Source of the DNA: Coccinella septempunctata
Lineage: Eukaryota; Arthropoda; Insecta; Coleoptera; Coccinellidae
Direction: 5' to 3'
NCBI RefSeq assembly: GCF_907165205.1
Contig: NC_058196.1
Span: 1,902,501-1,966,500 of the forward strand
Length of the DNA: 64,000 nucleotides
Positions 28,701 to 36,599 of this stretch are shown one piece after another. The notes beneath the pieces are model-generated. The model saw nothing but the letters and a program-made list of their open reading frames with translations. It did no database searches and was not told where the DNA came from. The translations under genes and the position numbers were made by a program. Position 1 is the first letter of the stretch, and each line of letters begins with the position of its first letter.

Positions 28701-31609
28701 GGGTAAACGGCGGTAGTAGAATTCACTCACTTAATATGGGACATGTAAATAGGAGCGGGTAAACGGCGGTAGTAGAATTCACTCACTTAATATAGGACAT
28801 GTGAATAGGGTCGGGTAAACGGCGGTAGTAGAATTCACTCACTAAATATGGGACATGTAAATAGGAGCGGGTAAACGGCGGTAGAAGAATTCACTCACTA
28901 AATATGGGACATGTAAATAGGAGCGGGTAAACGGCGGTAGTAGAATTCACTCACTTAATATGGGACATGTAAATAGGAGCGGGTAAACGGCGGTAGTAGA
29001 ATTCACTCACTTAATATGGGACATGTAAATAGGAGCGGGTAAACGGTAGTAGAATCCACTCACTTAATATAGGCGATGTAAATAGGAGCGGGTAAACGGC
29101 GGTAGTAGAATTCACTCTTTTAATATAGGACATGTAAATACGAGCGAGTAAACGGCGGTAGTAGAATTAACTCACTTTATATAGGCGATGTAAATAGGAG
29201 CAGGATATAGGACATGTAAATACGAGCGGGTAAACGGCGGTAGTAGAATTCACTCACTTAATATAGGACATGTGAATAGGGTCGGGTAAACAGCGGTAGT
29301 AGAATTCACTCACTAAATATGGGACATGTAAATAGGAGCGGGTAAACGGCGGTAGAAGAATTCACTCACTAAATATGGGACATGTAAATAGGAGCGGGTA
29401 AACGGCGGTAGTAGAATTCACTCACTTAATATGGGACATGTAAATAGGAGCGGGTAAACGGCGGTAGTAGAATTCACTCACTTAATATAGGACATGTAAA
29501 TAGCAGCGGGTAAACGGTAGTAGAATCCACTCACTTAATATAGGCGATGTAAATAGGAGCGGGTAAACGGCGGTAGTAGAATTCACTCACTTAATATAGG
29601 ACATGTAAATACGAGCGAGTAAACGGCGGTAGTAGAATTCACTCACTTAATATAGGACATGTAAATACGAGCGGGTAAACGGCGGTAGTAGAATTCACTC
29701 ACTTAATATAGGCGATGTAAATAGGAGCGGGTAAACGGCGGTAGTAGAATTCACTCACTTAATATAGGCGATGTAAATAGGAGCGGGTAAACGGCGGTAG
29801 TAGAATTAACTCACTTTATATAGGCGATGTAAATAGGAGCGGGATATAGGACATGTAAATACGAGCGGGTAAACGGCGGTAGTAGAATTCACTCACTTAA
29901 TATAGGACATGTAAATAGGAGCGGGTAAACGGCGGTAGTAGAATTCACTCACTTAATATGGGACATGTAAATAGGAGCGGGTAAACGGCGGTAGTAGAAT
30001 TCACTCACTTAATATGGGACATGTAAATAGGAGCGGGTAAACGGCGGTAGTAGAATTCACTCACTTAATATAGGACATGTAAATAGCAGCGGGTAAACGG
30101 TAGTAGAATCCACTCACTTAATATAGGCGATGTAAATACGAGCGGGTGAACGGCGGTAGTAGAATTCACTCACTTAATATAGGACATGTAAATACGAGCG
30201 GGTAAACGGCGGTAGTAGAATTCACTCACTTAATATAGGCGATGTAAATAGGAGCGGGTAAACGGCGGTAGTAGAATTCACTCACTTAATATAGGACATG
30301 TAAATACGAGCGGGTAAACGGCGGTAGTAGAATTCACTCACTTAATATTGGACATGTAAATAGGAGCGGGTAAACGGCGGTAGTAGAATCCATTCTTTTA
30401 ATATGGGACATGTAAATAGGAGCGGGTAAACGGCGGTAGTAGAATTCACTCACTTAATATGGGACATGTAAATACGAGCGGGTAAACGGCGGTACTAGAA
30501 TTCACTCACTTAATATGGGACATGTAAATAGGAGCGGGTAAACGGCGGTAGTAGAATTCACTCACTTAATATAGGACATGTAAATAGCAGCGGGTAAACG
30601 GTAGTAGAATCCACTCACTTAATATAGGCGATGTAAATACGAGCGGGTAAACGGCGGTAGTAGAATTCACTCACTTAATATGGGACATGTAAATAGGAGC
30701 GGGTAAACGGCGGTAGTAGAATCCATTCACTTAATATGGGACATGTAAATAGGAGCGGGTAAACGGCGGTAGTAGAATTCACTCACCTAATATGGGACAT
30801 GTAAATAGGAGCGGGTAAACGGCGGTAAAAGAATCAATTCACTTAATATGGGACATGTAAATAGGAGCGGGTAAACGGCGGTAGTAGAATTCACTCACTT
30901 AATATGGGACATGTAAATAGGAGCGGGTAAACGGCGGTAGTAGAATCCATTCACTTAATATGGGACATGTAAATAGGAGCGGGTAAACGGCGGTAGTAGA
31001 ATTCACTCACCTAATATGGGACATGTAAATAGGAGCGGGTAAACGGCGGTAAAAGAATCAATTCACTTAATATGGGACATGTAAATAGGAGCGGGTAAAC
31101 GGCGGTAGTAGAATTCACTCACTTAATATAGGACATGTAAATAGGAGCGGGTAAACGGCTGTAGTAGAATTCACTCACTTAATATGGGACATGTAAATAG
31201 GAGCGGGTAAACGGCGGTAGTAGAATTCACTCACTTAATATGGGACATGTAAATAGGAGCGGGTAAACGGCGGTAGTAGAATTCACTCACTTAATATAAG
31301 ACATGTAAATAGCAGCGGGTAAACGGTAGTAGAATCCACTCACTTAATATAGGCGATGTAAATAGGAGCGGGTAAACGGCGGTAGTAGAATTCACTCACT
31401 TAATATAGGACATGTAAATACGAGCGGGTAAACGGCGGTAGTAGAATTCACTCACTTAATATAGGACATGTAAATACGAGCAGGTAAACGGCGGTAGTAG
31501 AATTCACTCACTTAATATAGGACATGTAAATAGGAGCAGGTAAACGGCGTTAGTAGAATTCACTCACTTAATATAGGCGATGTAAATAGGAGCGGGTAAA
31601 CGGCGGTAG
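22759..31609 (+). repeat. Higher-order block B, second copy of 22.7-kb-spaced duplication
   Basis: Second copy of 1-8,907, in the same orientation, sharing private variants down to single bases (for example AACGGCGTTAG at 31,543). Small differences show that the copies are not an exact assembly copy: one monomer is missing near 24.2 kb, there is a CACAAAATATGGG monomer at about 24,210, ACTTTATATAGG at 29,814 where copy A has ACTTCATATAGG at 7,112, and CACTCTTTTAATATAGG at about 29,112 where copy A has the ordinary form. Homology stops at 31,609, exactly where the retrotransposon begins. Copy A continues there into a different monomer series. Confidence 0.92.
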
Positions 31610-31631
31610 AATAGAATAGAATAGAATAGAA
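31607..31631 (-). repeat. LINE 3' tail, five TTCTA units
   Basis: On the plus strand TAGAA is repeated five times without error (31,607-31,631); read along the element this is (TTCTA)5, equivalently (ATTCT)n. It replaces a poly(A) tail. CR1 elements end in related ATTCT-containing short repeats, which supports the assignment. The tail merges with the satellite, because the target itself reads GGTAGTAGAATT; the boundary is uncertain by up to 3 bp. Confidence 0.9.
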
Positions 31632-31637
31632 TACATC

Positions 31638-31643
31638 TTTATT
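31638..31643 (-). promoter_or_regulatory. AATAAA near LINE 3' end
   Basis: AATAAA on the minus strand, 6 bp upstream of the tail repeats and about 50 bp after the ORF2 stop. It could be a polyadenylation hexamer, but the element ends in TTCTA repeats rather than A residues and the region is AT-rich, so it may be chance. Confidence 0.3.
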
Positions 31644-31667
31644 TCTAAATACTACAAATAGTAGAAA
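31642..31667 (-). promoter_or_regulatory. LINE 3' UTR hairpin, candidate RT recognition structure
   Basis: Inverted repeat of TACTA (31,550-type arms at 31,650-31,654) and TAGTA (31,659-31,663) with a 4-nt loop, plus an outer TTTC/GAAA pairing (31,642-31,645 with 31,664-31,667) separated by a 4-nt bulge on one side. It lies 10 bp from the tail repeats. In several LINE families the reverse transcriptase recognises a 3' stem-loop next to the tail; that role is inferred here. The stem is short and AU-rich. Confidence 0.45.
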
Positions 31668-31693
31668 GAAATAGTGTCAAATAACAAAATAAA

Positions 31694-34378
31694 TCAAATA
31701 TTAAATTCTTCCATATTATATGGTTCTAATTCCATTAATAATTTATACAGTGCCTTCTTGAAATTTTTCAATTCAGATTCTCTCCTGATGTGATTGGGTA
31801 ATCTATTGAATATCTTCAGACAAGAATAGTGGCAATTTTTCTCTGTTACAGTGAGGTGATGTTTGGGATATATGTACTGTGGATCTCTAGTTTTATACTT
31901 ACTTTGACTCAGTTCATTTTCAAATAAGTGTTTATTTCGGAAAACAAAATTTGAGCATTCTTGAATGTATACAGCATATGATGTGAGAATTTTATTTTTT
32001 TTGAAAAGACCTCTACATGACTCTCGCCATGTGAGTCCAAGGATGATTCTTAGGGCTTTTTTCTGAGTTATGAAGATGTCTCTCATATTCCTGTTTGCTC
32101 CATAAAAGATTATTCCATACCTCATTTTGGATTCGAAGTTTGCAAAATAAACAGTTCTCAATAATTCCATGCTTAAGTATTTGGATAGTACCCTGATTGT
32201 GTAGCATACTGAGTTTAAGCTGTTGTTTGTTTTTTCTATATGTTCTTCCCATGTAAGGTGTTCATCTACTGTTATTCCAAGGAATTTCGCAGTTCTTTGA
32301 AGTTTGAAGGTTGTTTTATCAATTTTTAATTCTTCCGGTATAATTTGAGTTGACTGTTTTGTTCTGAAGCACATGACACTTGTTTTTAGTGTGTTAAGTG
32401 TGAGCTTGCGTGATTTCAGCCATTCCTCTATTCTCCTATAAGTGTTTGATGTCTTGGTTATTAGATCTTGAACATTTGCATCCGAAATCAATACATTTGT
32501 GTCGTCAGCAAACAGTACCATTAGTTCTTCTATTGTAACCCCTGTTAAGTCATTTATATACAGCAAGAATAGTATACATCCTAATATACTCCCCTGCGGT
32601 ATACCTTGCTTGATGATGGCTTTGTTTGATTTTATTTCTTCGCCTCTTTCTGTTATCAACACTCTTTGCTCACGGTGTGTTAAATATGATCTGAACCAAT
32701 CCAGTAGCTGTCCCCTAATTCCATATTGTTCCATTATTTCCAGCAGTATCTCGTGATCGACGCTATCATATGCCTTTGAGAGATCCAGAAATAGTCCAAA
32801 GATGTTAACTTTCTCCTCCAGAGTTTCCACTATTTTCCTGATGAATTGGAAAATGGCTGTATTTGTCGATTTGCCTTTGATGAATCCATGTTGGTTCTTA
32901 CTTAGTATGCTGCATTTTTCTAGAAATTTCATAAGTCTTTCTGCCATTATCATTTCAAAAATTTTTGAGAAGGATGACAGGAGACTTATTGGTCTGTAGT
33001 TTTCAAGAGCTGCCCTATCTCCTTTTTTGAAAATTGGCTTTATTAATGCAAGCTTAAGGCTTTCAGGAAATACCCCATACTTAATTGAGTTGTTTAATAT
33101 ATATGTTAAAGGCTCTATTATCTCATCAATTGAGGCCTTTACTAGACTTGTTGGAATGTCGTCATCACCACTGCTGTTTTTGTTTTTCAACTTTTTTGTT
33201 AGGTTTTTAAGTTCTGTTTTGGTTATTGGATGGCAAAACATTGATTTGTTATTTCTTTTTGAGGGTATAGATTTAGTTGTTGTAGAGTTTCCTTGTGTAT
33301 TTTGAATAGCGTTTATGAAATATTCATTGAAATCATTTGCAATATTTAAAGGACTTTCTGTTGTTGGTGGTTCACTTAAGATTTTCCCTTTGATAGAATT
33401 TACAATACTCCAAACTGTCTTGTTTTTATTATCAGAACTTGATATCATTGTTTCGAATTTTTCCCTCTTATGTTTTATTAAGATCTGATTATATTCTTTT
33501 TTTGTTTTATTGTATTGTGGTTTAAATCGATTTTCTTTCATACTTAGTACAAACAAGATGTCAAGTTTACTTTTCATACTCACGATTTCAGGATGGTTTC
33601 TGTTGATATAGGTTTTCCTTCTAATCCTTGATTTTTTCTTGGGGAATGTCTCATTGAACAATTTGAGAAACTTTGAGTAGAACGTCATCCACTGTCTGTT
33701 TACATTTTCTTCTTCTATGGTATATATTTCACTCCAACAACAACTTTCCAACTTTTCTCTGAATACCTTCCTGTTTTGGGATGTGAAATGTCTTCTGTAT
33801 ATGTTGTATTTGTCTACTTCATTCTTCCATATATTTATTTGTTGTGCACTGTGGTCTGAAATTTTAGGGTTAATGACTTGCACTGTATAGTTGTTTTGAT
33901 TACTGTTTGTAAATATATTATCTATGCATGACTTTGATGTGGGTGTTATTCTAGTATATTCAAAGATTGTTTGCTGAAGGTTATAAGATGTCAGTATATT
34001 AATGAATTGTGCTTGATTTTTATTCAATGTTGATAGGTCAATATTGAAATCCCCAACAAGAAAAATTGTTTCCTTTTCAGGTTGTAAAGTGCTTAAGATT
34101 ATATCAATTTTTTCGAAAAAAATATCAATGTTACCTTTTGGAGGCCTGTAGATGCTTATTATTATAATCTTGTCATTATTTACCTTACCTTCAATTGCAG
34201 CGCATTCAATGTGCCCTATTTCCGACATTTGTACTATTTTTTCCCTATTTTGGAAGTTCTTCATGTTCTTTCCTACATATATGGCGCTTCCACCATGTCT
34301 TTTTTCTCCTCTGCAGAAAGAGCTTAACAGGTTGTAGTTTGCTATTGAGTAATTCATCAGTTGTCTCCTGTTTTCCAA
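31694..34378 (-). CDS. LINE ORF2, endonuclease C-terminal part and reverse transcriptase
   Basis: An 894-codon open frame with most of ORF2. It would nick the target and copy the element RNA by target-primed reverse transcription in the nucleus. Rest of the APE endonuclease: IYRPP 76-80, LVGDFNID 107-114 (catalytic D and N), CIDNIFTN 151-158, SDHSAQ 174-179 (catalytic D-H). Reverse transcriptase: LIKPIFKKGD 445-454, NYRPISLLSSFSKIFE 460-475, QHGFIKGKST 496-505, LDLSKAYDSVDH 531-542 with D532, GIPQGSILGCILF 592-604, FADDT 623-627 (nt 32,498-32,512) with the two catalytic aspartates, KFLGI 698-702. The C-terminal region has CRGLFKKNKILTSYAVYIQEC (788-808), typical of CR1/Jockey-like elements; no RNase H or C-terminal zinc knuckle is seen. 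The apparent start (a TTG at 34,378) is not real, since the frame joins the 34,357-34,611 fragment through a frameshift. With that fragment ORF2 would be about 970 residues, a normal length. No other stop interrupts it, so the damage is recent. Confidence 0.93.
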   Translation of the reverse strand: MENRRQLMNYSIANYNLLSSFCRGEKRHGGSAIYVGKNMKNFQNREKIVQMSEIGHIECAAIEGKVNNDKIIIISIYRPPKGNIDIFFEKIDIILSTLQPEKETIFLVGDFNIDLSTLNKNQAQFINILTSYNLQQTIFEYTRITPTSKSCIDNIFTNSNQNNYTVQVINPKISDHSAQQINIWKNEVDKYNIYRRHFTSQNRKVFREKLESCCWSEIYTIEEENVNRQWMTFYSKFLKLFNETFPKKKSRIRRKTYINRNHPEIVSMKSKLDILFVLSMKENRFKPQYNKTKKEYNQILIKHKREKFETMISSSDNKNKTVWSIVNSIKGKILSEPPTTESPLNIANDFNEYFINAIQNTQGNSTTTKSIPSKRNNKSMFCHPITKTELKNLTKKLKNKNSSGDDDIPTSLVKASIDEIIEPLTYILNNSIKYGVFPESLKLALIKPIFKKGDRAALENYRPISLLSSFSKIFEMIMAERLMKFLEKCSILSKNQHGFIKGKSTNTAIFQFIRKIVETLEEKVNIFGLFLDLSKAYDSVDHEILLEIMEQYGIRGQLLDWFRSYLTHREQRVLITERGEEIKSNKAIIKQGIPQGSILGCILFLLYINDLTGVTIEELMVLFADDTNVLISDANVQDLITKTSNTYRRIEEWLKSRKLTLNTLKTSVMCFRTKQSTQIIPEELKIDKTTFKLQRTAKFLGITVDEHLTWEEHIEKTNNSLNSVCYTIRVLSKYLSMELLRTVYFANFESKMRYGIIFYGANRNMRDIFITQKKALRIILGLTWRESCRGLFKKNKILTSYAVYIQECSNFVFRNKHLFENELSQSKYKTRDPQYIYPKHHLTVTEKNCHYSCLKIFNRLPNHIRRESELKNFKKALYKLLMELEPYNMEEFNI

Positions 34379-34611
34379 TGTTCACTCAAACATAGCACTT
34401 CACATTCTTTATGGTCTTGGAGGAACACTTCTAATTGGTCAACTGCATTTCCTATTGACTGAATATTCTGGTGGATAATCGCAAAAGATGGTTTCGATGG
34501 TTTCTGAGTGCCAATATGTAGTATATTTGTTTCATTATGTTTTCCTTTTTCTTGAAATCTTTTCTCTAATTTTAGGTTTCTATTTCCTAAAAAAAAGAAT
34601 TTTCTGGACAT
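34357..34611 (-). CDS. LINE ORF2, N-terminal fragment of APE endonuclease (frameshifted)
   Basis: First 84 codons of ORF2, from the ATG at 34,611 to a premature stop at 34,357. It holds the first two APE-type endonuclease blocks: HQNIQS at residues 47-52 with the metal/phosphate-site N49, and LSEHW at 75-79 with the catalytic glutamate E77. The rest of the endonuclease and the whole RT continue in the -1 frame from about 34,378. The two frames overlap by 22 bp, and the family pattern around LSEHW shows they belong together. The likely cause is one inserted base, perhaps in the AAAA run at 34,371-34,374, or two deleted bases. No good slippery heptamer lies in the overlap (in-frame G AAA ACA). 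ORF2 starts 25 bp upstream of the ORF1 end. Translation could come from reinitiation at this ATG or from -1 frameshifting at the T run at 34,589-34,596. Confidence 0.82.
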   Translation of the reverse strand: MSRKFFFLGNRNLKLEKRFQEKGKHNETNILHIGTQKPSKPSFAIIHQNIQSIGNAVDQLEVFLQDHKECEVLCLSEHWKTGDN

Positions 34612-35666
34612 CTTTTCTTGTATAATTGCATATTAAATCTTCCTATTCCCACATTTTCTGGCCAGAACTGTGGATTATATAGATCATCTTTCCTCTCAAA
34701 TGGTACCCTCACTAAAAAGCTTTTGTTTTTTCCTTTTTTCTCCTCAAAGAATAACTCCTTCACCTCCACATTCACATTTTCAAATCCAGGTCTTTGTTTG
34801 ATATAATGTTCAATGCTATTTTCTGTTGCATGTTCCTTAACTCTATTGATAAAAAACCATGCCTTCTTTTCCTGTCCGCTGAAATTGTTGTTTTTTCCAT
34901 CTACTTTACAGGTACCTAATAGAGGTTGTTTTGGTTTTCTTTGTCTTCTCTTCTGTATTTCGTTCCATCCTTCATCATTTTCTCTTTTCTTTGTTTTCTC
35001 CTTCATATTCACATTTTCTTGAATATCTTTTACATTTTCAAATTTTCCGAGGTTTATAATTTCTGCCATTTTCTTCTCCTGGATTAATTCCAAATCTTTG
35101 TGCTGTCTTGTTACTGCATGCTTTGTTATCCTCATCGAGGGGATTATTTGATTTTTGAATTTCTCGAGACTTCCAGTTACAGAATCTTCAATATTATTAC
35201 TCACTTCGAATTGTTTGTCTCCTTTCACACATTCCCTTTGTTTATAAGATGTTTTTTCAATATGTACTTGTTTAGGTTCGAATTCTGATATGGTTTTCTC
35301 GAGAACGGAAATTTTATATTTCAGTAGTTGATTATTCTCATTCAGAACTTGGTTTTTATCCTCCAATTCTTGGATAATTTTGATCATCAATTCCAATTTG
35401 GTTGATTCAATTGTAATCGTTTGTTTAATTTCGGTTGCGATGTTATTTGTATCGTCAATAATACAATCTTCTGACAATTCCTCGGCTTCTTTTCCCGATT
35501 CACAACAAACCAGGGATGATTTATCGCCGATTTTTGCACCTTTTATTCTTGTGATGCACGATGGATGATATCTGCTATCACATTTTTCACATTTAATGGA
35601 TTTAACCACATTTCTTCGGCAACATCCGCAGAGCGTTTCAGACACACCTTTATCTTCATCCGCCAT
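34587..35666 (-). CDS. LINE ORF1 protein, PHD-like zinc finger plus coiled coil
   Basis: A 359-residue ORF1 protein, intact. LINE ORF1 proteins bind the element RNA in the ribonucleoprotein; that role is known for the class and inferred here. A zinc-binding block lies at residues 13-37 (C13, C16, C26, C29, H34, C37), a PHD-like C2...C2-x4-H-x2-C pattern, followed by an adjacent C54-C55 instead of a normal final C-x2-C pair. A heptad-rich coiled coil covers about 80-130, then a charged linker at about 140-250 with a basic stretch at 239-246 (KRRQRKPK). The C-terminal part (about 262-349: AWFFINRV, FLVRVPF, FWPENVGIGRF) looks like the RNA-binding-like domain common in insect ORF1 proteins. The ATG at 35,666 was chosen because an upstream in-frame extension to 35,783 runs into satellite DNA and is not part of the element. 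It overlaps ORF2 by 25 bp, in another frame. Confidence 0.9.
   Translation of the reverse strand: MADEDKGVSETLCGCCRRNVVKSIKCEKCDSRYHPSCITRIKGAKIGDKSSLVCCESGKEAEELSEDCIIDDTNNIATEIKQTITIESTKLELMIKIIQELEDKNQVLNENNQLLKYKISVLEKTISEFEPKQVHIEKTSYKQRECVKGDKQFEVSNNIEDSVTGSLEKFKNQIIPSMRITKHAVTRQHKDLELIQEKKMAEIINLGKFENVKDIQENVNMKEKTKKRENDEGWNEIQKRRQRKPKQPLLGTCKVDGKNNNFSGQEKKAWFFINRVKEHATENSIEHYIKQRPGFENVNVEVKELFFEEKKGKNKSFLVRVPFERKDDLYNPQFWPENVGIGRFNMQLYKKRCPENSFF
34589..34596 (-). other. T8 slippery run at ORF1 stop, possible -1 frameshift site
   Basis: On the minus strand ORF1 ends TCT TTT TTT TAG. The in-frame heptamer T TTT TTT (34,596-34,590) fits the X XXY YYZ rule for -1 frameshifting and directly precedes the stop codon. 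ORF2 is in exactly the -1 frame there and reads TTA GGA onward without a stop to 34,357. A slip would join ORF1 to ORF2. No strong hairpin or pseudoknot stands out in the AT-rich sequence downstream, so use in vivo is unproven. Termination-reinitiation at the ATG at 34,611 is the alternative. Confidence 0.5.
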
Positions 35667-35684
35667 TCTTGACAATATGGTGAA
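35667..35684 (-). other. LINE 5' end, 18-bp leader before ORF1
   Basis: Non-satellite sequence continues only 18 bp upstream of the ORF1 ATG before satellite (TAGTAGAATTAACTC, 35,685 onward) begins. Either the copy is slightly 5'-truncated, as is usual for LINEs, or the element has an unusually short leader. No promoter element can be recognised. The last bases (GAATAG on the plus strand, 35,682-35,687) resemble the tail unit and overlap the target, so the junction may have formed through microhomology. Confidence 0.6.
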
Positions 35685-36599
35685 TAGTAGAATTAACTCA
35701 CTTAATATAGGCGATGTAAATAGGAGCGGGATATAGGACATGTAAATACGAGCGGGTAAACGGCGGTAGTAGAATTCACTCACTTAATATAGGCGATGTA
35801 AATAGGAGCGGGTAAACGGCGGTAGTAGAATTCACTCACTTAATATAGGACATGTAAATACGAGCGGGTAAACGGCGGTAGTAGAATTCACTCACTTAAT
35901 ATTGGACATGTAAATAGGAGCGGGTAAACGGCGGTAGTAGAATCCATTCACTTAATATGGGACATGTAAATAGGAGCGGGTAAACGGCGGTAGTAGAATT
36001 CACTCACTTAATATGGGACATGTAAATACGAGCGGGTAAACGGCGGTAGTAGAATTCACTCACTTAATATGGGACATGTAAATAGGAGCGGGTAAACGGC
36101 GGTAGTAGAATTCACTCACTTAATATAGGACATGTAAATAGCAGCGGGTAAACGGTAGTAGAATCCACTCACTTAATATAGGCGATGTAAATACGAGCGG
36201 GTAAACGGCGGTAGTAGAATTCACTCACTTAATATGGGACATGTAAATAGGAGCGGGTAAACGGCGGTAGTAGAATTCACTCACCTAATATGGGACATGT
36301 AAATAGGAGCGGGTAAACGGCGGTAAAAGAATCAATTCACTTAATATGGGACATGTAAATAGGAGCGGGTAAACGGCGGTAGTAGAATTCACTCACTTAA
36401 TATAGGACATGTAAATAGGAGCGGGTAAACGGCTGTAGTAGAATTCACTCACTTAATATGGGACATGTAAATAGGAGCGGGTAAACGGCGGTAGTAGAAT
36501 TCACTCACTTAATATAGGACATGTAAATAGGAGCGGGTAAACGGCGGTAGTAGAATTCACTCACTTAATATAGGACATGTAAATAGGAGCGGGTAAACG

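Larger units (their letters stand above)
1..31606 (+). repeat. 56-bp EcoRI satellite array, left arm
   Basis: Uninterrupted head-to-tail tandem array; the first monomer occupies 1-56 and the second starts at 57 with the same ATATGGGACATG. Nearly every monomer holds a GAATTC (EcoRI) site followed by CACTCACTTA, and a GC-richer core GGGTAAACGGCGGTAG. GC is about 43% with three CpGs per monomer. About 565 monomers fit in this arm. Most differ from the consensus at 0-4 positions, and the same variants return in the same order, so the array has higher-order structure (listed separately). Length variants are rare: 53 bp (one CGG lost), 52 bp (14,561 and elsewhere), 58 bp (3,381) and 26 bp. Stops in all frames leave no coding potential. 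The arm is cut by the window start, so the full array is longer. No CENP-B box or telomeric motif is visible. Whether it is centromeric, pericentromeric or subtelomeric cannot be told from sequence. Confidence 0.98.
31607..35684 (-). mobile_element. CR1-like non-LTR retrotransposon (LINE), near full length
   Basis: A 4.08-kb insert of non-satellite DNA on the minus strand. In order it has a very short 5' leader, ORF1 (35,666-34,587), ORF2 (34,611-31,694, one frame break), an about 60-bp 3' UTR and a (TTCTA)5 tail. There are no terminal repeats, integrase or protease, which excludes LTR elements. ORF2 has an N-terminal APE-type endonuclease and a central RT, as in the Jockey superfamily. ORF1 has a PHD-like finger, as in CR1 and relatives, and a pentanucleotide ATTCT-type tail instead of poly(A) also fits CR1-like elements. 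The flanks are satellite in continuous register, with at most a 3-bp target duplication (TAG). This is the only copy in the window. Translation is probably compromised by the ORF2 frameshift. A more precise clade (CR1, Zenon, Daphne, Rex1 and so on) needs an RT phylogeny. Confidence 0.95.

Noticed and set aside
1..31606. CRISPR-like regular repeat array
   Set aside because: Units are contiguous head-to-tail monomers with no unique spacers between them, and no cas genes are present. The context is a eukaryotic retrotransposon.
22759..31609. Exact assembly duplicate of 1-8,907
   Set aside because: The copies differ by one monomer and several private bases (about 24.2, 29.1 and 29.8 kb), so two real loci are more likely, though read support is needed.
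32013..32252. 79-codon minus-strand frame inside ORF2
   Set aside because: It is an overlapping frame of the RT C-terminal region with no independent signal.
34357..34378. Programmed frameshift to explain the ORF2 break
   Set aside because: In the overlap the in-frame heptamer is G AAA ACA, which does not fit X XXY YYZ, and a break inside the endonuclease domain is not expected to be regulated. A simple indel is more likely.
32499..35568. Plus-strand open frames of 60-90 codons across the LINE
   Set aside because: They are antisense to ORF1 and ORF2, contain no recognisable domain, and follow the codon structure of the real genes.
31607..35684. LTR retrotransposon or endogenous virus
   Set aside because: No terminal repeats, protease, integrase or envelope. 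An APE endonuclease upstream of the RT and a short-repeat tail define a LINE.
35667..35783. 39-residue N-terminal extension of ORF1
   Set aside because: It is a reading frame through satellite DNA beyond the element boundary at 35,684. The PHD-like protein begins naturally at the ATG at 35,666.
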